A stretch of 64,000 bases of DNA from contig OZ257127.1 in NCBI GenBank assembly GCA_965278965.1, positions 1,550,001 to 1,614,000 of the forward strand, given 5' to 3'. Below the pieces are notes generated by a model. The model was given only the letters and a program-made list of their open reading frames with translations, made no database searches and had not been told where the DNA came from. Positions 25,477 to 33,187 of this stretch are shown piece by piece (position 1 is the first letter of the stretch; every line of letters begins with the position of its first letter). Position numbers and translations under genes: made by a program. Source of the stretch: UBA10649 sp965278965 (GTDB lineage Bacteria; Actinomycetota; Actinomycetes; S36-B12).

Positions 25477-25500
25477 GGCGAGGTGGTTTCACACCTCGCC
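25477..25500. promoter_or_regulatory. Inverted repeat upstream of the zinc-ribbon gene
   Basis: GGCGAGGTG (25477-25485) and CACCTCGCC (25492-25500) are perfect nine-base arms around six bases. The repeat lies directly downstream of TTGACA (25469-25474) and just before the start codon. Its position suits an operator or a leader hairpin; being upstream of the gene, it is unlikely to be a terminator. Confidence 0.45.
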
Positions 25501-25518
25501 GCTGGCATGATCGTCCCC

Positions 25519-25896
25519 ATGTCGGCGACGGACGAGCTCGCCCACGCCCGCGAGCTGACGATCGACGGACACTCCCGGCGAGCCCTGCGCGTCGCGTGGC
25601 GGGCCGCGGACAGCGCGTTGATGGAGAACGACGGCGACGTGTTGGCCGAGCTGGCGGAGCTCGCGGAGTCGATCGCCGTGGCCACGACCGGGAAGGACGC
25701 GACGAGCGCCGGCCAGCTAGCCGCCTACTGCCGGCACAGCGTCGCCGAAGGCGGTGTCGAGTCGCACTCGGTCATCTCGCGCATCTCCCGCATTCGGCGA
25801 CCGCGGCGCACGTGCCCGGACTGCGCGGAGAAGGTGCCGAAGGAGGCACGCGTGTGCCGGTACTGCGGCTACCGGTTCGACACCGAGCCGGCCTGA
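25519..25896 (+). CDS. Small zinc-ribbon protein of unknown function
   Basis: This 125-residue soluble protein has an acidic, helical N-terminal part and a basic linker (ISRIRRPRRT). A C-terminal zinc ribbon follows, CPDCAEKVPKEARVCRYCG, with two CxxC knuckles 12 residues apart. The ATG at 25519 is taken; an in-frame ATG at 25507 would add MIVP, and neither has a clear ribosome site. It is divergent from the HelR-like gene and lies beside the RAE palindrome, so shared control is possible. No function can be assigned. Confidence 0.75.
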   Translation: MSATDELAHARELTIDGHSRRALRVAWRAADSALMENDGDVLAELAELAESIAVATTGKDATSAGQLAAYCRHSVAEGGVESHSVISRISRIRRPRRTCPDCAEKVPKEARVCRYCGYRFDTEPA

Positions 25897-25918
25897 GGGT
25901 CGGCTCGCGGAAGGCTGG

Positions 25919-26674
25919 TCAGGCCGTCGGCATCGCGATCGTCAGGAACGGTGCACTCGTCGGCTGCGCCGACCCGCCGCTGGGCTCCAGGGTCACGCCG
26001 ACCGCGACGGCACCGTCCGGGCTCCCGTCAAGCATGGTCGCGGAGGCCGACCCGCCGGGCACGAACCCTGCGGGGACCACCTCGTCCTCGCCGACGTACC
26101 AGACCTGGTAGGTCATGCCGGCGGGAGCCGGCGCAAGGTCGTCGGTGATCAGCGCCACGCGGCCTGCACTGGGCGACATCACCATCGTGGCGCGGGCGCC
26201 GGTGGTCGACGTCGCCGTGGCGAGCTGTGCGTCGGGTGCCGTGAGCACGGCCCCGACGTCGGAGGCCGATGCGGACAGCTCGGACACCTGGTTCTGCAAG
26301 GTGGCCGAGCGCCAGACGGCACCGGCGAGGGCGATGCCCATCACGGCGGCGGCCACGGCGAGCACGGTCACCAGTCCGCGACGGCGGCGCGGCGCCAGCT
26401 CGACGACGACCGCATCGTCAGCGGACCCGACGACGGGAGGCAGCGGGCGGACGTTCGTGATGCCGGCGAGCACGGAAGCGCGAAGCCGGTCCGGTGGCTC
26501 CTGCATCGACTCGTCCACGACGACGGCCAGCGCCTCGCCGAACGAGCGGACCTCGTCGCGGCACGACTCGCAGGACTCCAGGTGGCGCTCGAACGCCGCT
26601 TGCTCCCCGGGCTCCAGCGCCCCGAGCGCATACGCCCCGGACAGGGTGTGGATGTCCGGCGTCTCGTCGTTCAT
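25919..26674 (-). CDS. rskA: Anti-sigma-K factor RskA
   Basis: This 251-residue membrane protein has an N-terminal zinc-anti-sigma domain with H31-x3-C35-x2-C38 (HLESCESC), a single transmembrane helix near residues 99-119 and an extracytoplasmic RskA domain (about 130-250). It would hold SigK inactive at the membrane until site-2-type proteolysis releases it. It overlaps sigK by four bases (ATGA), the usual sigma/anti-sigma pairing. Confidence 0.94.
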   Translation of the reverse strand: MNDETPDIHTLSGAYALGALEPGEQAAFERHLESCESCRDEVRSFGEALAVVVDESMQEPPDRLRASVLAGITNVRPLPPVVGSADDAVVVELAPRRRRGLVTVLAVAAAVMGIALAGAVWRSATLQNQVSELSASASDVGAVLTAPDAQLATATSTTGARATMVMSPSAGRVALITDDLAPAPAGMTYQVWYVGEDEVVPAGFVPGGSASATMLDGSPDGAVAVGVTLEPSGGSAQPTSAPFLTIAMPTA

Positions 26675-27276
26675 CGGTCCACCCCCAACGCGTCGCGGAG
26701 CCGGATCAGGCCGTCCCTCATCCGGGTCTTGATCGTTCCGAGCGGCACGTCGAGCAGCTCGGAGACTTCCTTGTACGTGTAGCCGCCGTAGTACGCAAGC
26801 AGGACGGCTTCGCGTTGCACCTCGGTGAGGGAGGCGAGGGCCTTGCGGACCCGGGCGGCCTCGAGGGTTGTGCTCACGGCCTCCCCCACCACGTCGTAGT
26901 CGCCACCGTCGCCCAGTGCGGCGAAGCGGGTGTCTCGCTCACGTGCGCTCTCCGTCGACCGGACCCGGTCGACGGCGCGACGGTGGGCGATGGTCAAGAT
27001 CCAGGCGAGCGCACCGCCCTGCGCCGGGTCGAACCGTGCTGACTGCGTCCAGACCGCGAGGTACGTCTCCTGCGCGACCTCCTCCGCGAGCGCCGGGTCC
27101 CGGACGACCCGTCGGGCCAGACCGTAGACCTTCGCGCACGTCCGCTCGTAGAGGTCGGCGAACGCGCCCTCGTCCCCGCGGCTGGACCGGCCGAGGAGCT
27201 CGGCGAGGTCCGCCGCGCCCCCGCCCAGCGCGGGGCTGGGCGGGGGTGCGGGAGCGGGAGCGGGGTCCATCGGCAT
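26671..27276 (-). CDS. sigK: ECF RNA polymerase sigma factor SigK
   Basis: This 201-residue ECF sigma factor has a Pro-rich N-terminus, region 2 at about residues 30-100 (RRVVRDPALAEEVAQETYLAVW) and region 4 at about 140-195 (SLTEVQREAVLLAYYGGYTYKEVSELL). The start is placed at the ATG at 27276, because longer readings overlap the fasciclin gene. It lies between fasciclin and rskA, the gene order of the SigK locus in other actinobacteria. Two copies of one promoter motif nearby suggest autoregulation. Confidence 0.93.
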   Translation of the reverse strand: MPMDPAPAPAPPPSPALGGGAADLAELLGRSSRGDEGAFADLYERTCAKVYGLARRVVRDPALAEEVAQETYLAVWTQSARFDPAQGGALAWILTIAHRRAVDRVRSTESARERDTRFAALGDGGDYDVVGEAVSTTLEAARVRKALASLTEVQREAVLLAYYGGYTYKEVSELLDVPLGTIKTRMRDGLIRLRDALGVDR

Positions 27277-27292
27277 CAGCGGTTCCGTCGGA

Positions 27293-28000
27293 TCAGGAAG
27301 CGGGCAGGAGCACGCCGTCGATGAGGTACACCGTGGCGTTCGCCGTCGGCACGTTGCCGCAGACGACCTTGGCGGTGCCGTTGACGGTGAAGTCCTCACC
27401 GGAGCCGGTCACCTCAAGGGTGTCGCCCTCCAGGGTCTCATGCGTACCGGCGAGATCGGCCGGCGTGAGCTGACCGGGCACGACGTGGTACGTCAGCACG
27501 GTGGACAGCAGGCCCTTCGGGTCGGCGAGCGCCTTCTTCAGCGTCGCCTGGTCCATGTTCGCGAACGCATCGTTGACCGGCGCGAAGACGGTGATCCCGT
27601 CGGCCGTGTTCAGCGAGTCGACCAGGCCGGCCGCCTTGACCGCGGTGACGAGCGTGGACAGCGCCGGGTTGTTCGACGCGGCCGTCGCGACCGGGTCCGT
27701 GGCCATCCCACTGAAGCTGCCCGGGCCGTCGGTCGGCACGGTCGAGCAGGCCGAGCCGAAGACCTGGCTCGCGGCATCCATCGACATGTCGGTCGAGGGC
27801 ATCGTCGACTCCATCGGCGAGGCCATGTCCGAAGCCATGTCGGAAGCCATGTCGGACGGCGCCATCTCGGAGGCCGCCATGGTCGCGGCGGGCGCGCTGG
27901 ACTCGCTGCTCGTGGTGCTGCTGCACGCCGCCAGGGCAAGGGGCACAGCGATCAGAGCGGCCGCCAGGCCGGTGCGCCGTGCGAGGGTCGATCGCATCAT
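27293..28000 (-). CDS. Fasciclin-domain lipoprotein (MPT70/MPT83-like)
   Basis: This 235-residue secreted protein has a lipobox (LALAAC), a Met/Asp/Ser-rich low-complexity linker with repeated DMAS units (about residues 48-75) and one FAS1 domain. The FAS1 domain includes LSTLVTAVKAAGLVDSLN, GITVFAPVNDAFANM and YHVVPG. It resembles MPT70/MPT83, the classical SigK targets of mycobacteria. A Met-rich linker on an exported protein beside a periplasmic molybdoenzyme could serve redox sensing or metal binding (inference). A candidate SigK promoter lies about 65 bases upstream. Confidence 0.9.
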   Translation of the reverse strand: MMRSTLARRTGLAAALIAVPLALAACSSTTSSESSAPAATMAASEMAPSDMASDMASDMASPMESTMPSTDMSMDAASQVFGSACSTVPTDGPGSFSGMATDPVATAASNNPALSTLVTAVKAAGLVDSLNTADGITVFAPVNDAFANMDQATLKKALADPKGLLSTVLTYHVVPGQLTPADLAGTHETLEGDTLEVTGSGEDFTVNGTAKVVCGNVPTANATVYLIDGVLLPAS

Positions 28001-28065
28001 GGTGTTCTCCAGTGCTCGGTGTCAGGTGTTCGTTCGTCCGCCTCGGTGGGCGGCTGTCACGGGTG

Positions 28066-28092
28066 GTTCGGTGCCGTCGTCGATCCGGATTG
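28066..28092 (-). promoter_or_regulatory. Candidate SigK promoter of the fasciclin-sigK-rskA operon
   Basis: On the minus strand CAATCC (28092-28087) is followed after 15 bases by CCGAAC (28071-28066). The identical hexamers and spacing recur upstream of the molybdopterin oxidoreductase gene. The boxes resemble the CCATCC/CCGAAT-type SigK promoter of mycobacteria, as I recall it. Confidence 0.6.
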
Positions 28093-28143
28093 GTCGAGAT
28101 CGGCCGAGATCGCAGAACGTCTTCGCCCCGGGCCCGCAGACAC

Positions 28144-29685
28144 TCAGCTGACGGTGACGACGACCTCGTGCCAGCCCTGCGCCCCGCTCGGGAACGGCGC
28201 CAGCCGGTCGGCGGGCTGGGTCTGGCCATCCGCGTCGGTCGCCCGCACGCGGATGGTGTGGCGCCCGGGGTCCGCGTACCAGGGCAGCCACCACTGGCGC
28301 CAGGTGTCGATGCTGGGCACCCCACCCAGCCGCGCCGACGCCCACGGTTCGTCGTCGATCTGCACCTCCACGCGGTCGATGCCACGGTGCTGGGCCCAGG
28401 CGGTGCCGGCGACGGCCGTCATCCCTGCGGGCACCGTCGATAGGGCCCGCGGGACCTCGATGCGGGCCATCGTGCGGATCGGAGCGTCGGTCGCCCAGCC
28501 TCGCTCGGTCCAGTACGCCGTCCGGTCGGCGTAGGTCGTCGCCTCGAGGGACACCAGCCACTTGGTCGCGGAGACGAAGCCGTACAGGCCCGGGATCACC
28601 ATGCGGGCGGGGAAGCCGTGCTCGGCCGGCAGCGGCTCGCCGTTCATCGCGACGGCGACGATCGCGTCACGCCCGTCGATCGCGCCGATCGGGGTACTAG
28701 CGGTCCAGCCGTCCACCGACGTCGAGTAGATCTGGTCGGCGGCCCGGTCGACCCGCGCGCGTTCGAGGAGGTCGGCCAGGGGCACGCCGAGCCACACGGC
28801 GTTGCCGACGTACGGGCCGCCGACCTCGTTCGACACGCACGTCAAGGTGAGGTCGCGCTCGATCATCGGCATCGCGAGCAGCTCCTCGTAGTCGATGCTG
28901 TACGGCGCCCCGACCATCCCGCCGACGTCCAGCCGCCACGTCGACACATCCACGGCGGGGACCAGGAGTGCGGTGTCGACGCGGTAGAAATCACCGTTGG
29001 GCACCCGGAACGGGGCGACGCCGTCGACGCGTACGTCCACGCCCGCCGGCAGCGGGGGCGCCGGATCAGCCGGGGCCGGGAGGCGGATCGCGGCCCTCGA
29101 CGCCTCGAGATTCCGCAGGCGCCCCCCGAGGACGTTCGCGACCGAGCCGACGACGATCGCCCCGGCGGTCACGGCCAGCGACGCGACGAGCACCGAGCGG
29201 CGCGACGGCCCGGTCGGCGACTCGACGTGGCGGCCGCCGCGAGGCCTCAGGAGGAGGAACAGGACCGCGGGAGCGACCACCGCGCCGACGGCGGACGGGA
29301 CGGCGTAGGCCAGTCCCCCGGTCGGACGGCTTGCGGCGGCGACGGCCCCCACGAGCCCGATGACGGCGAGGACGCCGGCCCCGAGCCACAGACGTCGGCG
29401 GGCCAGCACACCGGCGAGCGCCGCGACCAGGAGGAGGGCGACGCCGATCCCGGAGAGCAGGATCGGCTTGTCGGCGGTCCCGAACTTCTCGACCGCGAAC
29501 TCCTTGAGCCACGTCGGCGTCGCGTCGATGAACGCACCGCCCACGGCGATCACCGGCGTCGCCTCGGGGGCGACGACGACGGCGACGAGCTGCGCCACGG
29601 CGATGCCGGCGGCCATCGCTGCGACGCCACTCACTGCGGCCAGCGCGATGCCAATGCGCTGCGGACTGTTCTCGCGGCTCGTCAT
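28144..29685 (-). CDS. Membrane-anchored molybdopterin-dependent oxidoreductase (sulfite oxidase family)
   Basis: This 513-residue protein has about five N-terminal transmembrane helices (residues 10-195) and an extracytoplasmic sulfite-oxidase-type molybdopterin domain (about 215-400). The Mo-ligating Cys283 lies in LTCVSNEVGG. A C-terminal Mo-co dimerisation domain follows (about 405-513). It is found with fasciclin, sigK and rskA in many actinobacteria. The substrate is unknown; a role in repairing or modifying exported oxidised residues is possible by analogy with MsrP. The -10 box of its promoter ends only about seven bases before the ATG, so the mRNA is probably leaderless. Confidence 0.92.
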   Translation of the reverse strand: MTSRENSPQRIGIALAAVSGVAAMAAGIAVAQLVAVVVAPEATPVIAVGGAFIDATPTWLKEFAVEKFGTADKPILLSGIGVALLLVAALAGVLARRRLWLGAGVLAVIGLVGAVAAASRPTGGLAYAVPSAVGAVVAPAVLFLLLRPRGGRHVESPTGPSRRSVLVASLAVTAGAIVVGSVANVLGGRLRNLEASRAAIRLPAPADPAPPLPAGVDVRVDGVAPFRVPNGDFYRVDTALLVPAVDVSTWRLDVGGMVGAPYSIDYEELLAMPMIERDLTLTCVSNEVGGPYVGNAVWLGVPLADLLERARVDRAADQIYSTSVDGWTASTPIGAIDGRDAIVAVAMNGEPLPAEHGFPARMVIPGLYGFVSATKWLVSLEATTYADRTAYWTERGWATDAPIRTMARIEVPRALSTVPAGMTAVAGTAWAQHRGIDRVEVQIDDEPWASARLGGVPSIDTWRQWWLPWYADPGRHTIRVRATDADGQTQPADRLAPFPSGAQGWHEVVVTVS

Positions 29686-29692
29686 GGTGCGT

Positions 29693-29719
29693 GTTCGGAG
29701 CCGGCGGCCGCGCGGATTG
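29693..29719 (-). promoter_or_regulatory. Candidate SigK promoter of the molybdopterin oxidoreductase gene
   Basis: On the minus strand CAATCC (29719-29714), a 15-base spacer and CCGAAC (29698-29693) repeat exactly the hexamers and spacing seen at 28092-28066. The -10 box lies seven bases before the ATG at 29685, so transcription would start at or next to the start codon. Confidence 0.62.
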
Positions 29720-29741
29720 CCCGGCGGCCCGATCTACTTCC

Positions 29742-29806
29742 TCGTCGACTGTGCAGCACCGCCCCGGTTCAGGTCCGGAAATGGGGCTCAGCTGCACACT
29801 CGACGA
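29742..29806. repeat. Dispersed palindromic element, copy 2 (probable terminator)
   Basis: TCGTCGACTGTGCAGC (starting at 29742) pairs with GCTGCACACTCGACGA (29791-29806) with one mismatch. An inner stem GCCCC/GGGGC also forms. It shares GTCGACTGTGCAGC, GCCCCGGTTC and CCGGAA with the element at 23175-23238, in the same order. It follows the stop codon of the arylsulfatase gene. Confidence 0.65.
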
Positions 29807-29823
29807 AGGAGGGGGGGGCCGAT

Positions 29824-32190
29824 CTACTGGCGGGAGGTGGCGACGCGGATGACGTCCTCGGGGTCGATGAGGTGGCTGTGGTCGTCGTCGCCGACGTCGA
29901 TCTGGATGACGTCGATCCGACCGGTGAACTTCGGGGCGTCGACGTAGTCGGCGGTGACGGGGGTGCCGTAGTCGTCGCCGATGTCGGTGGTCTCATCGGC
30001 GGAGAAGATCAGCGGTTGGGTCATGGCGACGCGGCCCGTACCGACGGGTTCGCCGTCGTAGAACATCGTCACGTCGCCTCCCTTGGCCAGGCCGCCGCCG
30101 TCGTACGCGAACTCGACCCGCACCTGGTGCGTGCCCGACGAGATGGGCCGGTCGGCGACGGTGATGAACTCCTGCATGCCCAGGAGGTTGTAGACGAACC
30201 GGGCGGTGTCGTCCTTGACGTACAGCGCCCAGCCGCCGAACCGGCCGCCCTGGGCGATGAGGACACCGTTGGTCGGACCGGTGGGGTTGGTGGTGAGCGA
30301 CGCGGTCACGGCGAACGACCGGTTCTTGATGTCGATGACGCTGTGCTCGGTCAGGCGCCTCATGCGCGGGAACAGCACCTGGGTGGTCCCGGTGATCAGC
30401 TGCGGACGGCCGGCGATGGTCGGGTTGAGCCGCTCGAAGCGACGGTCGTCGATCGGCAGCACGTTGTACTTGACCGCCTCGATCAGCCACAGCCGCTGCA
30501 GCTTCGCCAACCGCTCGGGGTCCCCGGCAACCAGGTCGACGGCCTGGGTCCAGTCCGTCGCCCCGTCGTAGAGCTCCCAGACATCCTCATCCAGCGGCGG
30601 CGGAACCTCGCTGGGCAGCCAGGGCGTGCTGTGCCGGGTGACCGCACTCCAGCCCTTGAAGTAGATGCCGCGGTTGCCCGCCATCTCGAAGTACTGCAGG
30701 TCGTGACGCTCGGGTGCGTCCGCCGCATCGAAGCTGTAGACCATGCTCGTGCCCTCGATCGGCGACTGCTGGATGCCGTTGACGAACAACGGCTCCGGGA
30801 TCCCCGCCGCCTCCAAGATCGTCGGCGCGACGTCGATGACGTGCGTGAACTGCGAGCGGCGCTCCCCAGCGCTGGTGAACCCGGCCGGCCAGTGCACCAG
30901 GGTGCCGTTGCGCGTGCCGCCCCAGTGCGAGGCGACCTGCTTGGTCCACTGGTACGGCGTGCACATCGCCCACGCCCAGCCCACGGCGTAGTGGTTGTAG
31001 GCCTCGGTCGTGCCGAGCTTGTCCTTCATCGCGGCCATGAACTCCGGCGTCTCGATCGCCGCGAGGCCGTTGAAGTTGGCCATCTCGTTGAACGCGCCGT
31101 TCACGGTTCCTTCGGCGGACGCGCCGTTGTCGCCGATGATGTAGTACACCAGCGTGTTCTCCAGCGCCCCGATCGACTCGATCGCGTCGATGAGCCGGCC
31201 CACGTGGAAGTCGGTGTGCTCGAGGAACCCGGCGTAGACCTCCATCTGCCGCTCGAGCACCGGCCGCAGCTGCGGATCCATGTCGTCCCAGCCCGGGATC
31301 ACCGACGGGCGCGCCGTCAGCTCGGCCTCCGGCGGCACGATGCCCAGCTCGCGTTGCCGCGCGAACGTCTCCTCCCGCGCCGCGTCCCAGCCGCCGGCGA
31401 ACGCCCCCGCGTACCGGTCGGCCCACTCCAGTGGCACGTGGTGCGGGGCGTGTGTCGCGCCCGGCGCGAAGTAGACGAAGAACGGCTTGTCCGGCGCCAA
31501 CGCCTTCTGGCTGCGGACCCAGTCGACCGCCCGGTCCGTCAGATCCTCCGTCAGGTGATAGCCGTCCTCGGGAGTCTTGTCCGGCTCGACCGGTGAGGTG
31601 CCCTCGTACAGCGCCGGATAGAACTGGTTGTTCTCCCCGCCGATGAACCCGTAGAAGTACTCGAACCCGCCGCCACCGGTGGGCCACGCGTCGAACGGCC
31701 CGATCGGCGACGTCTGCCACGGCGGCACCTCGTGGCACTTGCCGAACTGCGCCGTCGAGTAGCCGTTCAGGCGCAACGTCGTCGCCAGTGTCGCCTTCGA
31801 GTTCGGCCGTAGCCCGCTGGACCCCGGCGCCGCCGTCGCGGTCTCCGTGATCAGCCCCATCCCGACGGAGTGGTGGTTGCGGCCGCTGAGCAACGCGGCC
31901 CGCGTCGGGGCGCACAGCGCCGTGGTGTGGAAGCGCGTGTAGGCCAGTCCCTTGTCGCGCAGCCGCTCCGCCGTCGGCGTGCTCACCGGCCCTCCGAACG
32001 CGCTGCTCGCCCCGAAGCCCACGTCGTCCAGCAGCACGATCAGCACGTTCGGCGCGCCCGCCGGCGGTCGCACGTCCGCAATCGGCGGGAAGCTCGTGTC
32101 GGGGTCGCGGGCGTCGTAGGTCGTCAGGCCGACGGTCGGACGATCCGGGATGGGCAGAACCGCCCGGCTGATCGGCTCGTTCGGGGCCAT
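29824..32190 (-). CDS. Arylsulfatase
   Basis: This 788-residue alkaline-phosphatase-superfamily sulfatase has an N-terminal metal-binding segment NVLIVLLDDVGFG (about residues 43-55) and the formylglycine signature CAPTRAALLSGRN, with the modified Cys93 and Arg97. Further active-site residues lie in PFFVYFAPGATHAPHH and YIIGDNGAS. The C-terminal part (about 650-788) is a beta-sandwich seen in long arylsulfatases. No signal peptide is visible from the ATG at 32190, which has AAGGAC upstream, so it is probably cytoplasmic. It needs a formylglycine-generating enzyme encoded elsewhere. The sulfate ester substrate is unknown. Confidence 0.92.
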   Translation of the reverse strand: MAPNEPISRAVLPIPDRPTVGLTTYDARDPDTSFPPIADVRPPAGAPNVLIVLLDDVGFGASSAFGGPVSTPTAERLRDKGLAYTRFHTTALCAPTRAALLSGRNHHSVGMGLITETATAAPGSSGLRPNSKATLATTLRLNGYSTAQFGKCHEVPPWQTSPIGPFDAWPTGGGGFEYFYGFIGGENNQFYPALYEGTSPVEPDKTPEDGYHLTEDLTDRAVDWVRSQKALAPDKPFFVYFAPGATHAPHHVPLEWADRYAGAFAGGWDAAREETFARQRELGIVPPEAELTARPSVIPGWDDMDPQLRPVLERQMEVYAGFLEHTDFHVGRLIDAIESIGALENTLVYYIIGDNGASAEGTVNGAFNEMANFNGLAAIETPEFMAAMKDKLGTTEAYNHYAVGWAWAMCTPYQWTKQVASHWGGTRNGTLVHWPAGFTSAGERRSQFTHVIDVAPTILEAAGIPEPLFVNGIQQSPIEGTSMVYSFDAADAPERHDLQYFEMAGNRGIYFKGWSAVTRHSTPWLPSEVPPPLDEDVWELYDGATDWTQAVDLVAGDPERLAKLQRLWLIEAVKYNVLPIDDRRFERLNPTIAGRPQLITGTTQVLFPRMRRLTEHSVIDIKNRSFAVTASLTTNPTGPTNGVLIAQGGRFGGWALYVKDDTARFVYNLLGMQEFITVADRPISSGTHQVRVEFAYDGGGLAKGGDVTMFYDGEPVGTGRVAMTQPLIFSADETTDIGDDYGTPVTADYVDAPKFTGRIDVIQIDVGDDDHSHLIDPEDVIRVATSRQ

Positions 32191-32204
32191 GACCGTCCTT
32201 ACTC

Positions 32205-32235
32205 TTCGACATGCCGCGCGCCGCGGCATGTCGAA
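32205..32235. promoter_or_regulatory. Perfect 14-bp inverted repeat in the sulfatase/UbiA divergent region
   Basis: TTCGACATGCCGCG (32205-32218) and CGCGGCATGTCGAA (32222-32235) are exact inverted copies around three bases. The element lies 15 bases upstream of the sulfatase start codon, so it may be an operator or a strong leader hairpin that hides translation signals. The binding protein is unknown. Confidence 0.55.
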
Positions 32236-32357
32236 CTCTAGGTCGCGCGGGTAGTCGCGGCGTCGCCTGATCCGGGCGGGCTGTCCCACCGCGTGCTCGC
32301 CCGAGATGATGGGCCGGCGGCGCAGCGGCGCGGCGGACGTCCAGGGACGAGGTGCCG

Positions 32358-33173
32358 ATGTCACGGGTCCGGGAGCTCGTCGTCGCGGCGCACGCGGCGC
32401 CCACCGTCGCGGTGACCACGATCATGACCCTGTTCGCGTTCGGGATCGGCTGGCGAGGACCGTCGCTCGCCCTGGTCGCCGTCACCGTGCTCATCGGGCA
32501 GCTGTCGATCGGCTGGAGCAACGACGCCGCCGACGCGGGTCGCGACGCCGCAGCCGGCCGGCAGGACAAGCCGACGGTCTACGGACAGGTGACCACGCGC
32601 ACGCTGTGGGAAGGCGCGTGGGTCGCCGTCGTCGTCGCGAGCGTCCTCAGCTGGGTCGTCGCCGGGCCGGTCGGCGGATCGTTCCACGTGTTCGCCCTCG
32701 CCATGGCGTGGCTGTACAACGTGGCGCTGTCGCGCACGGTGTGGTCGTGGCTGCCGTACGTGCTCGCATTCGGCTCGTTCCCGCTGTTCCTCCACGTCGG
32801 CCTCGACGGTGACCCTGGCCCGTGGTGGACACCGGTGGTGTTCGGCCTCGTCGCCGTCAGCGCGCATCTCGCCAACGCGTTGCGGGATCTCGACGCCGAT
32901 CGTGCGGCCGGGATCGACGGCCTCGTCGTACGCCTAGGAGCACGCACGTCGACCACGCTGTGCTGGGTGCTCCTCGGCTTGGGCACGGCGATCCTTGCCG
33001 TGGTCGCGGTCCGCGAGTCGTACGGCGGCTGGGTAGCGCCCGTCCTCGTCGGCGGCTTCGTCGCCGCCGTCGTCTACGGCACGGCGTCGCGGGCACGGGG
33101 GGCGATGTTCACGGCGCTGCTTCTCGTGGCCGCGCTGGACGTCCTTGCCCTGACCGTGGCACCGCTGCTCTGA
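32358..33173 (+). CDS. UbiA-family prenyltransferase
   Basis: This 271-residue membrane protein has about eight to nine helices and both Asp-rich UbiA motifs: N55-D56-x2-D59-x3-D63 (SNDAADAGRD) and DLDADRAAGID near residues 177-187. These bind magnesium and the isoprenyl diphosphate. The start may be the ATG at 32358 or the GTG two codons earlier. It converges on a type III PKS-methyltransferase-FAD operon, like the UbiA gene of the Actinoplanes alkyl-O-dihydrogeranyl-methoxyhydroquinone (agq) cluster. It probably prenylates the polyketide phenol (inference). Confidence 0.88.
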   Translation: MSRVRELVVAAHAAPTVAVTTIMTLFAFGIGWRGPSLALVAVTVLIGQLSIGWSNDAADAGRDAAAGRQDKPTVYGQVTTRTLWEGAWVAVVVASVLSWVVAGPVGGSFHVFALAMAWLYNVALSRTVWSWLPYVLAFGSFPLFLHVGLDGDPGPWWTPVVFGLVAVSAHLANALRDLDADRAAGIDGLVVRLGARTSTTLCWVLLGLGTAILAVVAVRESYGGWVAPVLVGGFVAAVVYGTASRARGAMFTALLLVAALDVLALTVAPLL

Positions 33174-33187
33174 CCGGCGAACTGCTC

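Noticed and set aside
25469..25497. TTGACA-led housekeeping promoter for the zinc-ribbon gene
   Set aside because: TTGACA is consensus, but the sequence 17-18 bases downstream (CACCTC) is not a plausible -10 box, so I did not call a promoter.
28618..31596. A 992-codon plus-strand frame opposite the molybdoenzyme and sulfatase genes
   Set aside because: It crosses two real minus-strand genes, a terminator and a promoter; its translation has no recognisable domain.
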